Origin: Methanomassiliicoccaceae archaeon
GTDB taxonomy: Archaea > Thermoplasmatota > Thermoplasmata > Methanomassiliicoccales > Methanomethylophilaceae
Direction of reading: 5' to 3'
Length of the DNA stretch: 34,533 bases
Assembly: GCA_031285205.1 (NCBI GenBank)
Contig: JAITWO010000042.1
Span: 1-34,533 of the forward strand
The notes beneath the pieces were generated by a model, which had not been told where the DNA came from, ran no database searches, and saw only the letters and a list, made by a program, of their open reading frames with translations. Shown here piece by piece: positions 16,360 to 24,270 of the stretch (positions are counted from its first letter, which is position 1; each line of letters opens with the position of its first letter). The position numbers and the translations under genes were made by a program.

Positions 16360-17130
16360 TCATTTCCTCGCTCTTGTGCATATCACTTTCTTTCCCGTGA
16401 GCAATTCTTCCAATCTTCCGTCTACCGTACCGTTCACGAGTATACAATCCCTGCCGTCCGAACACATGTCAAGCATAGTTCTCATTTTAGCGTGAACGCC
16501 CCCCGTGACGTCCGCCACGGTCATCTCCGGAGGTATCCGGTCAAGGGCATCGCGGTCCACGTCCGTTATGAGCTTCGCGTCCTTCGATACCTTGGGGTCA
16601 CGGTCGTAGAGGCCGTCGATATCGGAAACGAAAACGACAGCCTCCGGTTCGAATAATATTGCAAGGGATCGCATCACCGCATCGCCGGAACATATCCCGA
16701 ACCCCTTCTTCCGGTCGAGGACGACATCGCCGAACATCACCGGCATGATTCCAAGTCTCACATATCCGCGGAGCACCTCATCATCATTTATCAGAAGTTC
16801 GTTGTCATCCATGACAAAGCATGAGCCCGTAGGCACAGAAACGGACGGGATCCCCGCGCTGATCAGTTCGCTTACGATCATGCCGTTCAGTTCCCTGACA
16901 TCACGTGATACCTTAGCGACGGCATCTATCTGGCCGTTGTTCATATGTCCCTTCTGCAGCTCGAACTCTTTCGCAAGAACGTGACCGAAGGACCCGGCAC
17001 CGTGAACTATGATCACTTCTTTTTTTGACCCCTTTATCTCCCGGCACAGTCTCGATACAATATCCTTGTTGAACCGTTTGTACGCGGATTTATCGGTGAT
17101 CACACTTCCGCCGAGCTTGATCAGTATCAT
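16360..17130 (-). CDS. ipk: isopentenyl phosphate kinase
   Basis: 256 residues of the amino-acid kinase fold. Ipk phosphorylates isopentenyl phosphate to IPP, the last step of the archaeal alternative mevalonate route. The N-terminus MILIKLGGSVITDK binds ATP phosphates; HGAGSFGH carries the catalytic histidine typical of IPK; VFVSDIDGLYDRDP and DVTGGVHAKM follow. A TATA element (TAAATTTTAATATCG on the minus strand, about 17149-17164) is centred about 27 bp ahead of ATG 17130, so the message is probably leaderless. First gene of the operon. Confidence 0.95.
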   Translation of the reverse strand: MILIKLGGSVITDKSAYKRFNKDIVSRLCREIKGSKKEVIIVHGAGSFGHVLAKEFELQKGHMNNGQIDAVAKVSRDVRELNGMIVSELISAGIPSVSVPTGSCFVMDDNELLINDDEVLRGYVRLGIMPVMFGDVVLDRKKGFGICSGDAVMRSLAILFEPEAVVFVSDIDGLYDRDPKVSKDAKLITDVDRDALDRIPPEMTVADVTGGVHAKMRTMLDMCSDGRDCILVNGTVDGRLEELLTGKKVICTRARK

Positions 17131-17212
17131 CGCACGCTCATTGATGTACGATATTAAAATTTAGTTACGCGCGCAACGGACGTGAACGTAACAAGTGAGG
17201 GTGAGAAGTGGT

Positions 17213-17329
17213 TGACAGCGTTTCTGTGTTCCCGTACGCTCTCGCAATACAGTACAGACAGAGACGCAGGCGGACTTTACTACCGGGTTCGGAATGGGAC
17301 CGGGTGTTACCCCGCCGCTATGGCCGTCA
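17213..17329 (-). rRNA. 5S ribosomal RNA
   Basis: About 117 nt. The minus strand has the conserved 5S loop A/B region (GACGGCCATAGCGGCGGGG), CCCGGTCCCATTCCGAACCC of loop C, and GCGAGAGCGTACGGGAAC of the 3' half. The ends TGACGGC and GCTGTCA pair as helix I, which sets the limits to within a few bases. No 16S or 23S gene is adjacent, as is usual in Thermoplasmata, where rRNA genes are scattered. Confidence 0.9.
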
Positions 17330-17353
17330 TACCGAAATGTGGGATACAGGCCA

Positions 17354-17370
17354 AGTATATAATATTTATC
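17354..17370 (-). promoter_or_regulatory. TATA box of the 5S rRNA gene
   Basis: GATAAATATTATATAC on the minus strand, centred about 33 bp before the predicted 5' end of 5S rRNA. Strong AT element expected for a stable RNA. Confidence 0.6.
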
Positions 17371-17409
17371 ACATCATCCTTTCAAAAACCGCAAAGCCTG
17401 TGCGCAGCA

Positions 17410-17793
17410 TCAGCGCAGACATCCGCAGAGGTCATGACCCGCAGCAGGCTCCCGGAAGCAGACGGGCACCTGATGGCAGATCTCTTTTGCTCTGTATATC
17501 TGTGTGTCCGGGAATGTTCTCAAAAGAACATCGGTCTCATCGGCATCCAGATCGAAATAGATGATCACGTGGCCTTCTTTATCATATCTCATCTTTGATC
17601 TGATCAGGCCGATGATGTCATTGTTCTCGGTAATGCGTATGACGTTTCTCGAATCGTCTTCCGCCAAACGGTCCGCTAACATGTCCAGAAGCCTTTCCGC
17701 GCCCATTCTCCGCTCGCCCGTGAGCGTTCCGGCGTGAGGGTTCGAGATGAACGAATCGATCCTGTCCACGGTCCTGCCCGGGTTCTGTAACAT
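17410..17793 (-). CDS. hypothetical protein with conserved-looking soluble domain
   Basis: 127 residues from ATG 17793. A TATA element (TTTAATAT, about 17817-17824) is centred 27 bp upstream, giving a leaderless start; ATG 17805 is close by and a much longer frame runs into the hypC end. The body is charged and mixed alpha/beta (MGAERLLDMLADRLAEDD, VIRITENNDIIGLIRS, HVIIYFDLDADETDVLL). The C-terminus has four cysteines (EICHQVPVCF, DLCGCLR), which could bind metal. No family recognised. It follows alaX-nac-hypC on the same strand. Confidence 0.55.
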   Translation of the reverse strand: MLQNPGRTVDRIDSFISNPHAGTLTGERRMGAERLLDMLADRLAEDDSRNVIRITENNDIIGLIRSKMRYDKEGHVIIYFDLDADETDVLLRTFPDTQIYRAKEICHQVPVCFREPAAGHDLCGCLR

Positions 17794-17863
17794 ATATGAA
17801 AGCATGGGCTCGCGGGATATTAAACATGATGCCGATGCAACAGCCGTTAATGGAATACCGATG

Positions 17864-18094
17864 CTAACGTATATCGGTCTCGTCGTGCGCCAGGACCTCG
17901 TTCCACAGATCGATCGTCCTGTGTGCTTCCTCCTCATCCATTATCTCGATGGCGAAGCCTGCGTGGACCACCACCCAATCCCCTATCTTCGTTTCCACCA
18001 TTGTTATGTTGGCCTTCTTTATCACGCCTCCGAAATCTACGTCGGCGGTGTCATCATTTATCGAAACGATCCTGCCGGGCAATGCTAAGCACAT
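17864..18094 (-). CDS. hypC: hydrogenase maturation chaperone HypC/HybG
   Basis: 76 residues starting with the invariant MCLALPG, where Cys2 binds the Fe(CN)2CO precursor and the hydrogenase large subunit. AAGGTG 5-6 nt upstream and this signature fix the start at 18094; the upstream extension of the frame is not used. The small beta-barrel continues with DVDFGGVIKKANI and GDWVVVHAGFAIEIMDEEEA, all typical. HypC works with HypD, E, F in building [NiFe] sites, so the organism should have a [NiFe] hydrogenase. None of the other hyp genes is here. Confidence 0.95.
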   Translation of the reverse strand: MCLALPGRIVSINDDTADVDFGGVIKKANITMVETKIGDWVVVHAGFAIEIMDEEEAHRTIDLWNEVLAHDETDIR

Positions 18095-18102
18095 GTTGCA
18101 CC

Positions 18103-18468
18103 TTATGAACTGATTATCTTTATTATCGCTTCCGCCGGCTGGCCGTTGCATTCCTGCAACGCCTTCACAGCCGTTTCTTTATCGCAGCCGGTCTGTGACA
18201 TCACAAGTTCGACGTCCTCTGCAGGTACGAAGACCCCGGCATCATCATCAGCTGACCCGAGTGGCCTGGGTTCGGGCTCTCCGTTTATCTGATACGTCTT
18301 GCTGCCCTGTACCTCCATCAGGCTGACCTCGGGGTACTTGAACACAAGCTCCTCGTTCGGCATCCTTATTATGACCTCAACGACATCCTTCAGTTCTGAA
18401 TTACGGATGCCCATCTTTTTCATCGCCTGTTTCATTTGGCGCGGGTTTATCCTTCCCATTCCGGACAT
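18103..18468 (-). CDS. nac: archaeal nascent polypeptide-associated complex protein (NAC)
   Basis: 121 residues. The N-terminal NAC domain (GRINPRQMKQAMKKMGI, then VVEVIIRMPNEELVF) forms the dimer that sits at the ribosome exit; the C-terminal UBA domain follows (AEDVELVMSQTGCDKETAVKALQECNG). Both are in the order of archaeal aNAC. GAGGAAG about 6 nt before ATG 18468 supports the start. It lies between alaX and hypC with short gaps, probably one transcript, possibly with an extra promoter just upstream (ATTAATATAATATACG). Confidence 0.95.
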   Translation of the reverse strand: MSGMGRINPRQMKQAMKKMGIRNSELKDVVEVIIRMPNEELVFKYPEVSLMEVQGSKTYQINGEPEPRPLGSADDDAGVFVPAEDVELVMSQTGCDKETAVKALQECNGQPAEAIIKIISS

Positions 18469-18495
18469 ATAACTTCCTCATAATCGTATATTATA

Positions 18496-19680
18496 TTAAT
18501 TTTGATGCTTCAGAGAGGCCCTTACAGAACTCATGATCCCGTTGAACACGGCATCAGCCTTTGATGCATCGGGAACTCCGCCCTGTGCGAAGTCCTTCTT
18601 TCCGCCGCCCCTTCCGCCGGCGGCGGTCATTGCATCCTTCAATACGGCGGAGCAGTCCACCTCCCTCACTCCGGATGATACGATCACAGACAGCACATCC
18701 GTTCCAGAGACGAGGACGGCGACACTGCCGGAATTCTTTATCCTCTCGGCGGCATCGGTGAGCACAGCCCTATCATTGATGCTGAAGATGCTTCCGTACA
18801 CATCAATCCCGTTGACCACCTCCGGGACAAGTTCGTCGATCGCATGTGACAACGCGCACCTCAATTGCACGGTCTTCGCATCATTATCCTGTTTTATGTT
18901 ATATGCGGCCTTCACCGCATCCTCTGGTTTGGTGCCGAATATCTCGATCATCTGCAAACAGGTGTTGGCAAGATCCATTGAACGGGAGACAGCATCGATG
19001 CCGATCCTGAAATGTATGGCATATCCGTCCTTTCCCGCCGAGACCTTACGGTCCACGATCAGCGCACCTATCTCTCCGGTCTCCCGCACATGTATGCCGC
19101 TGCACGCTGCAACGTCCGCATCCCCTATCTCCACGACGGTCACGAGATCATCATCTATCCTTTCCATCCTAGCGCGGATGCCGTCCATATCCGGGTCATC
19201 CCTTCCCATGGTGCTCTTCACTACACACAAATTATCATTTATCGCCCTGTTCACGGACTCCTGCGCCCTCTTGATCTCCGCCCATCCGACATCCCTGTCA
19301 ACGATCACGTATTTGTTCTCTGGAGATATGGATATCTTCACGATGCCGATATCCGGAACTTCCTTTTTCAGCGCCCCGAACAATAGATGTTCTGCGGTAT
19401 GGCCCATCATCAGGTCATAACGTTTGTCCCAATCGACGCTGCACCATACATCATCACCGACCTTCATGCCGTGTCCGGGGACGCAGTGCATGATCACATC
19501 ATCGACAGCCTTCACATCTGTGACATCAAGGCCGCATATCGTTCCTCGGTCGCTTACCTGCCCCCCTCCTCCCGGATAGAACGCTGTGGCGTTCAGCGAC
19601 ACCCAATCATCATCCACGGAAGTGACGGTGCCTTCGAATTCGAAGACGTACGCATCCCGTTCGTATATCCTGATCATCAT
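18496..19680 (-). CDS. alaX: alanyl-tRNA editing protein, long form AlaX-L
   Basis: About 394 residues. Free-standing homologue of the editing half of AlaRS that hydrolyses Ser- or Gly-tRNA(Ala). Motifs: FYPGGGGQVSDRG (about residues 34-46), the zinc-site HTAEH (H94/H98) and ACSGIH. A C-Ala/DHHA1-like domain fills the C-terminal third (AAGGRGGGKKDFAQGG, the RNA-binding glycine-rich motif), making it the long form. The GTG at 19710 lies in a likely promoter (TTTATTAAGG), so ATG 19680 or 19677 is preferred. AlaRS itself is not in the window. Confidence 0.92.
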   Translation of the reverse strand: MMIRIYERDAYVFEFEGTVTSVDDDWVSLNATAFYPGGGGQVSDRGTICGLDVTDVKAVDDVIMHCVPGHGMKVGDDVWCSVDWDKRYDLMMGHTAEHLLFGALKKEVPDIGIVKISISPENKYVIVDRDVGWAEIKRAQESVNRAINDNLCVVKSTMGRDDPDMDGIRARMERIDDDLVTVVEIGDADVAACSGIHVRETGEIGALIVDRKVSAGKDGYAIHFRIGIDAVSRSMDLANTCLQMIEIFGTKPEDAVKAAYNIKQDNDAKTVQLRCALSHAIDELVPEVVNGIDVYGSIFSINDRAVLTDAAERIKNSGSVAVLVSGTDVLSVIVSSGVREVDCSAVLKDAMTAAGGRGGGKKDFAQGGVPDASKADAVFNGIMSSVRASLKHQN

Positions 19681-19719
19681 GAATGAATGCACATTGCCCT
19701 TAATAAACACGCGAGTGCA

Positions 19720-19788
19720 TGCTTTTTAATATAATGCGACGTTAACGAGGTAGATTCGAAATTCTACTTATGTGGATGAGGGATTCTG
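19720..19788 (+). promoter_or_regulatory. aspS promoter and short leader
   Basis: TTTTTAATATAA (about 19723-19734) is a TATA element able to serve aspS. The leader contains a small hairpin (GTAGA 19750-19754 with TCTAC 19763-19767, loop TTCGAAAT) and then GAGGG (19778-19782) 6 nt before the ATG, so this first gene is not leaderless, unlike many others here. Confidence 0.5.
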
Positions 19789-21606
19789 ATGAGAAGGACA
19801 CATAACTGCGGAGAGTTACGTCAGGCGGACATCGGGAAGAAGGTGTGCATGCAGGGCTGGGTAAGATTCTCCAGGGATCACGGAGGCGTGGAATTCATAG
19901 ATCTTGCGGATGCATACGGGATAACGCAATTGGTCTTCGACCCGGAGGACATAACCAGCGGTGCCGACAAGAACAGCATCTCCGAATCGTTAAGGTCATT
20001 CACAAGGGAGTCCGCCGTCTCGGTGGACGGCATAGTAAGGAAGAGGATAGAGGGGACCGAAGACCCCAAGAACAGGACCGGCGAGGTCGAGGTACTGATA
20101 ACGAAGGCGGAAGTGCTCAACAGATCGAAGGCGCCGCCGTTCGAACTCGGGGACCAGAAAGAGGGGGTGCTTCCCGGAGAGGAGATAAGGCTCAGGTACA
20201 GATATCTGGACCTGAGAAGGACGGAGATGATCGAAGCGCTAAGATTCAGGCACAGGTTCATCTCAGCGGCCCGCGAATATCTGGATAAGAACGGGTTCGT
20301 GGAAGTCGAGACACCGATGCTCACCAAGAGCACACCGGAAGGTGCAAGGGATTTCATAGTTCCTTCGCGCGTACATCCGGGAACGTTCTACGCGCTGCCG
20401 CAGTCGCCGCAGCTGTTCAAGCAGATGTTGATGATGGGCAGCATGGACCGTTATTATCAGGTTGCGAGATGCTTCCGTGATGAGGACTCCCGTGCGGACC
20501 GTCAGCCGGAGTTCACGCAGCTCGATATGGAGATGTCATTCGTTGACATGAAGGACATCCAGGAGATGATAGAAGGTCTCGTGGTCCACATCTGGAAAAA
20601 GATATACAACAAAAAACTGAAGGCGCCGTTCAGAAGGATATCGTTCGACGAAGCAATGAACAAATACGGTTCCGACAAACCAGATCTGCGGTACGGGCTG
20701 CCGATGGTCCATATAACGGATATCGTCAAAAATGCGCCGTACGAGATATTCCAGAATGTCCTTTCGAAGGGCGGGGCGATCGTTGGATTGAACGTGACGT
20801 CGGACCTTAGGATGAAAGACGGCGAGGACAGTATAGGAAGGAACGAGATAGACCGTCTGATCCATTTCGTGAAGAAGAGCGGACTGGGAGGCATGACGTG
20901 GATGCGGGCAACAAAGGACGGCCTGGACAGCAACATCGTGAAATACTTCACCCCCGACGTCCTTTCAGAACTGAAGAAGGAAATGGACGTCAAGGAAGGC
21001 GATCTCTTGTTGCTACTGGCAGGGCCGAAGAGGAACGTCCTTGAGACGGGAGGCCTCCTTAGAAAGAAGCTCGCGGAGGACCTCGGATTGACGGATCCGG
21101 ATGATTTCCTGTTCGCGTGGCTGGTCGACTGCCCTATGTTCGAGACAGACCCGGCATCGGGGAAGAAGGATGCGTTCCACCATCCGTTCGTGATGCCCAC
21201 GACGCCGCTGGACATCGAGAACGTAGGCGGCGCGTCGTTCGATCTGATACTGAACGGCAGTGAATTGGGAAGCGGGTCGCAGAGGATACATGACCCGGAG
21301 GTCCAGAGGAAGATATTCAAGATGTTAGGCCTCTCGGACCAGAAGATAGAGACGGACTTCGGATTCTTCCTGGAGGCGCTGGGATACGGCGCCCCGCCGC
21401 ACGGCGGCATCGCGTTAGGTCTCGACAGAGTGATAAGCATCCTCCTTCACAGGGAGACGATACGTGATGTGATAGCATTCCCGAAGAACAAGAAGGGACA
21501 ATCATTACTGGACGGTTCACCGCAGAAAGTGGACGACGAGAAGTTAGAAGAACTGCAGATACTGTCGATAGCGATAGATGACATCAACATAGAAGACATC
21601 GAATGA
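19789..21606 (+). CDS. aspS: aspartyl-tRNA synthetase, bacterial type, non-discriminating signature
   Basis: 605 residues, the bacterial length; archaeal AspRS is about 430. An N-terminal OB-fold (to about residue 105) is followed by the class II core: YLDLRR, motif 2 FRDEDSRADRQPEF, QLDMEMSF, and motif 3 GGIALGLDRVISILL. A GAD insertion of about 120 residues (about 285-405) splits motifs 2 and 3, a bacterial trait. The anticodon-side motif is RDHGG with His31; bacterial non-discriminating enzymes carry this His, while Asp-specific ones such as E. coli have Leu. It is therefore expected to charge both tRNA(Asp) and tRNA(Asn). Convergent with gatB. Confidence 0.95.
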   Translation: MRRTHNCGELRQADIGKKVCMQGWVRFSRDHGGVEFIDLADAYGITQLVFDPEDITSGADKNSISESLRSFTRESAVSVDGIVRKRIEGTEDPKNRTGEVEVLITKAEVLNRSKAPPFELGDQKEGVLPGEEIRLRYRYLDLRRTEMIEALRFRHRFISAAREYLDKNGFVEVETPMLTKSTPEGARDFIVPSRVHPGTFYALPQSPQLFKQMLMMGSMDRYYQVARCFRDEDSRADRQPEFTQLDMEMSFVDMKDIQEMIEGLVVHIWKKIYNKKLKAPFRRISFDEAMNKYGSDKPDLRYGLPMVHITDIVKNAPYEIFQNVLSKGGAIVGLNVTSDLRMKDGEDSIGRNEIDRLIHFVKKSGLGGMTWMRATKDGLDSNIVKYFTPDVLSELKKEMDVKEGDLLLLLAGPKRNVLETGGLLRKKLAEDLGLTDPDDFLFAWLVDCPMFETDPASGKKDAFHHPFVMPTTPLDIENVGGASFDLILNGSELGSGSQRIHDPEVQRKIFKMLGLSDQKIETDFGFFLEALGYGAPPHGGIALGLDRVISILLHRETIRDVIAFPKNKKGQSLLDGSPQKVDDEKLEELQILSIAIDDINIEDIE

Positions 21607-21646
21607 TCCGATCTCTGTTCAGGGTCCGTTCCCTGAAAGGCCCACG

Positions 21647-22981
21647 TCAGAGCATCTCATCCAATATCCTTTTTGTCGCTTCCACGATGTCCGATGATGA
21701 GTATGCGCCGCCCGTTTGCTTCATGACCGCGCCGATCACCCTGTTGGCGGCCTTCTCGTTCTTGCGGTAATCATCAATAACGGAAGGATTGTCGGAAACG
21801 GCCTTTCTTATCAGCGCATCAAGGTCTGCACCGTTCTTCTCCATGTCGCTCAGCGTTCCGCCGGTTATGAACGCTTTAAGCCTCATGGAACACTCGACGT
21901 CATTGATCATTTTGTTCTTGTATTGAATGATGATATCAGTCAACCCGTCTGTTCTTCCGGGCATCTGGCTCTCCAGTATCTTCCAATTGGAACTTATGGG
22001 TCCAGCGACCCATTTCACTGCGTTCTCCGTATCCGCTTTCCTGGCGATGTGCTCAAACAATTCCGCCAGTTTCATGGAGGTGTTGATGATCTGCTTCGCC
22101 ATCTTCTCCTCGATGCCGAACTCCTTCTGAAACCGTGACACCATGCCCTGAGGACTCTCTTTTGTGACGATATCCCCAGCGATGCCCTTCACGTTTATCA
22201 CGCCGAGGTTCGGTTCAAGGACATACGCATAGTCCCCGGCGAATTCCTTTTTCCTTGCAGCGGTCGTGACCTTCCGTTCTTCGTCATAATGTCTCGTCTC
22301 CCTTACGATCTTGCCGCCGGACTGCAGCACCTTCGTCTGTCTGACCGCTTCGTAGGTAAGCGCCCGCTCCACATTCTTTAGGCCGCTGACATTCTTGACC
22401 TCGCATCTTTCCTTTCCAACGGATATGTTGCAGTCGCACCGGATGCTCCTCTCCCCGTCGTCCGGGAGATCAATGACATGGCGTATGTCCTTCAGCAAAG
22501 AGGTAAGGAACTCCCTTGCCTCCGCAGGAGATGAGATGTCCGGGTCCGTGACGATCTCAACGAGTGGCATCCCGCTCCTGTTGTAGTCGATCAAAGCACC
22601 GTCACCGGATTTGGTCATGCTTCCCGGATCCTCTTCCAAGTGCGCTTCCGTGATGCCTATCGGTTTCTTTCCAAGATGATACACTCCGTTTCTTCCGATG
22701 GGGGTCTCGTACTGCGTTATCTGATAATGTCTGCATAGGTCGGGATAGAAGTATATCTTCCTGTTGAACCAGATGACATCGGGGACGGTACAGTTGAGAA
22801 GCCTGGCCAGTTTGATCCCTATTTCCACGGCGGCCTTGTTCAGGGACGGCCTTGTGCCGGGCATCCCCATGCAGCCGGGGCATATGTGCTCATTGGGCCC
22901 CTCTGCGCCGGTGGACGGGCAGGAGCAGAACATCTTCGACCTCGTGGGAAGCTGAACATGTATCTCAAGGCCTATCTTCAT
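21647..22981 (-). CDS. gatB: Asp/Glu-tRNA amidotransferase subunit B
   Basis: 444 residues. GatB activates the misacylated aminoacyl-tRNA by phosphorylation and amidates it with ammonia delivered from GatA. The sequence shows IGLEIHVQL at the N-terminus, the zinc site (FCSCPSTGA and HICPGCMGMPG), YFYPDL, YQITQYETPI, AHLEEDPG, DYNRSGMPLVEIVTDPDI, and a C-terminal YqeY-like helical domain. ATG 22981 overlaps the gatA stop (ATGA) and has GGAGGTG just upstream; the longer frame to 23023 is not needed. All expected active-site and metal motifs look intact, unlike GatA. Confidence 0.95.
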   Translation of the reverse strand: MKIGLEIHVQLPTRSKMFCSCPSTGAEGPNEHICPGCMGMPGTRPSLNKAAVEIGIKLARLLNCTVPDVIWFNRKIYFYPDLCRHYQITQYETPIGRNGVYHLGKKPIGITEAHLEEDPGSMTKSGDGALIDYNRSGMPLVEIVTDPDISSPAEAREFLTSLLKDIRHVIDLPDDGERSIRCDCNISVGKERCEVKNVSGLKNVERALTYEAVRQTKVLQSGGKIVRETRHYDEERKVTTAARKKEFAGDYAYVLEPNLGVINVKGIAGDIVTKESPQGMVSRFQKEFGIEEKMAKQIINTSMKLAELFEHIARKADTENAVKWVAGPISSNWKILESQMPGRTDGLTDIIIQYKNKMINDVECSMRLKAFITGGTLSDMEKNGADLDALIRKAVSDNPSVIDDYRKNEKAANRVIGAVMKQTGGAYSSSDIVEATKRILDEML

Positions 22982-24270
22982 ACCGACACCTCCGGCCTCT
23001 TCATTGGGAACATCTTTTCCCATTCTTCCGCCGCCGATATGAGGACGCCCTCATCCCAATGGTCGGAGGTCAGCTGCATGCCTGCCGGCATGCCGCCGGA
23101 GTAGCCGCACGGAACAGAGAGGCAAGGAAGGCCGCAGAACACCGGAGGTACGGCGAAACGGCCGGTGACGTACCGGTCAACGGAACTCATCCCCTCGATA
23201 TCGCTGAAATTCGGAGCAACGGACGGCATGCTTGGTGTGACTATGACATCATGCGTCCTCAGTACGTCCTTGTGATCCTCCAGCAGAAGCTGTCTGATGC
23301 CCAGGGACCTAAGGTAAAAGGCATTCCTGTTCTCACCGGAGGTCATAAGCGCACCCATGATGCTCCTGAGCTTCGCCTCTCTGCCGAAATACCTGCTTCG
23401 GAATGATACGAAGTAGTCATTGAAAGGTAACGACAGATCCCCATCCTGCTTCCCGACCCTCATGCCGCAGTACGTGACAAGGTTTGTTGCGGTCTCGGTC
23501 ACGGACAGGATATAATGCGCCGGAAGGGCATATCTCAGGGAAGGCATGTCAACATACTCCACATCAACGGACATCCCTCTCAACACATCCAGTGAATCAT
23601 CGAACGCTTTGCGGACATCTTTGCCGACGCCGTCGGTGATACCCTTCGGCACCGCCGCCGACCTGAGCTTCTTACCCAATTTCAATACGGGCTGCACCGT
23701 TGACACAGGGTCCATACGATCCTTCCCGGATATGACCGGAAGGCATTCCCTCAGCATACTGCTCTTTGATGCAAGCACGCCTATCGACCCCATTGAGCTC
23801 ACGGAGTCGATCTGCCCGTACCGGGACACACGTCCATGCGTCGGTGTCAATCCGAATATCCCGCAGAATGCCGCCGGCGATGTTATCGAACCGCCCGCGG
23901 AGGTTCCGAGCGCGACATGGTCGTCAAGCACCGCAGCGGCACATGCCGCCCCTCCAGACGAACCGCCGCACGATCTTCTGATGTCGAACGGGTTCCTAGG
24001 TACCTCCGGGCCGGTCGTTGTGAACATGCCGAACCCGAACTCGTCCATGTTAGTTTTGCCCACAAGCGAACGGCCGACCGCTTTTAAGCGGGAGACCGCG
24101 GTGGCATCGAATACGGGACGGTAGCCTTCAAGCACCCTCGACCCGGCGGCAGCTTGGAAGCCCATGGCGGCGATGTCATCAGATACCGAGAATTCAGGGC
24201 CGTCATCAGGACGGGCGGCGGTCTCGCTGAACATCCGATACCGTTCGTTGATGATCCGGTGGCGGGTCAT
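22978..24270 (-). CDS. gatA: Asp/Glu-tRNA amidotransferase subunit A with altered amidase active site
   Basis: 430 residues, about 40-50 shorter than usual at the N-terminus; the start overlaps the gatC stop (ATGA), so the missing part is not simply upstream. GatA normally frees ammonia from glutamine with a Lys-cisSer-Ser triad. Both serines are present (Ser104 in CGGSSGGAA and Ser128 in SAGGSITSP). The lysine of the usual KDN motif is Ser30 (FSVSDDIAAMG), confirmed by reading the codons. The usual DTGGSIR reads SAGGSIT, losing the conserved Asp and Arg. Fold markers elsewhere are kept (VGKTNMDEFGFG, PAAFCGIFGLTPTHGRVSRYG). Glutaminase activity is probably lost or changed. Confidence 0.9.
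   Translation of the reverse strand: MTRHRIINERYRMFSETAARPDDGPEFSVSDDIAAMGFQAAAGSRVLEGYRPVFDATAVSRLKAVGRSLVGKTNMDEFGFGMFTTTGPEVPRNPFDIRRSCGGSSGGAACAAAVLDDHVALGTSAGGSITSPAAFCGIFGLTPTHGRVSRYGQIDSVSSMGSIGVLASKSSMLRECLPVISGKDRMDPVSTVQPVLKLGKKLRSAAVPKGITDGVGKDVRKAFDDSLDVLRGMSVDVEYVDMPSLRYALPAHYILSVTETATNLVTYCGMRVGKQDGDLSLPFNDYFVSFRSRYFGREAKLRSIMGALMTSGENRNAFYLRSLGIRQLLLEDHKDVLRTHDVIVTPSMPSVAPNFSDIEGMSSVDRYVTGRFAVPPVFCGLPCLSVPCGYSGGMPAGMQLTSDHWDEGVLISAAEEWEKMFPMKRPEVSV

Noticed and set aside
18533-19420. 295-codon plus-strand frame over alaX
   Set aside because: Serine/threonine/proline-rich product typical of an antisense shadow; alaX motifs on the other strand are clear.
19741-19788. aspS leader considered as a T-box riboswitch
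   Set aside because: T-boxes are bacterial, much longer, and need a specifier loop and antiterminator, none of which is present.
20502-21440. 312-codon minus-strand frame over aspS
   Set aside because: Antisense to the conserved AspRS core; low-complexity product with no motif.
22982-23023. Extended N-terminus of GatB
   Set aside because: The extra codons lie within gatA and the family start MKIGLEIHVQL at 22981 has a strong ribosome site and ATGA overlap.
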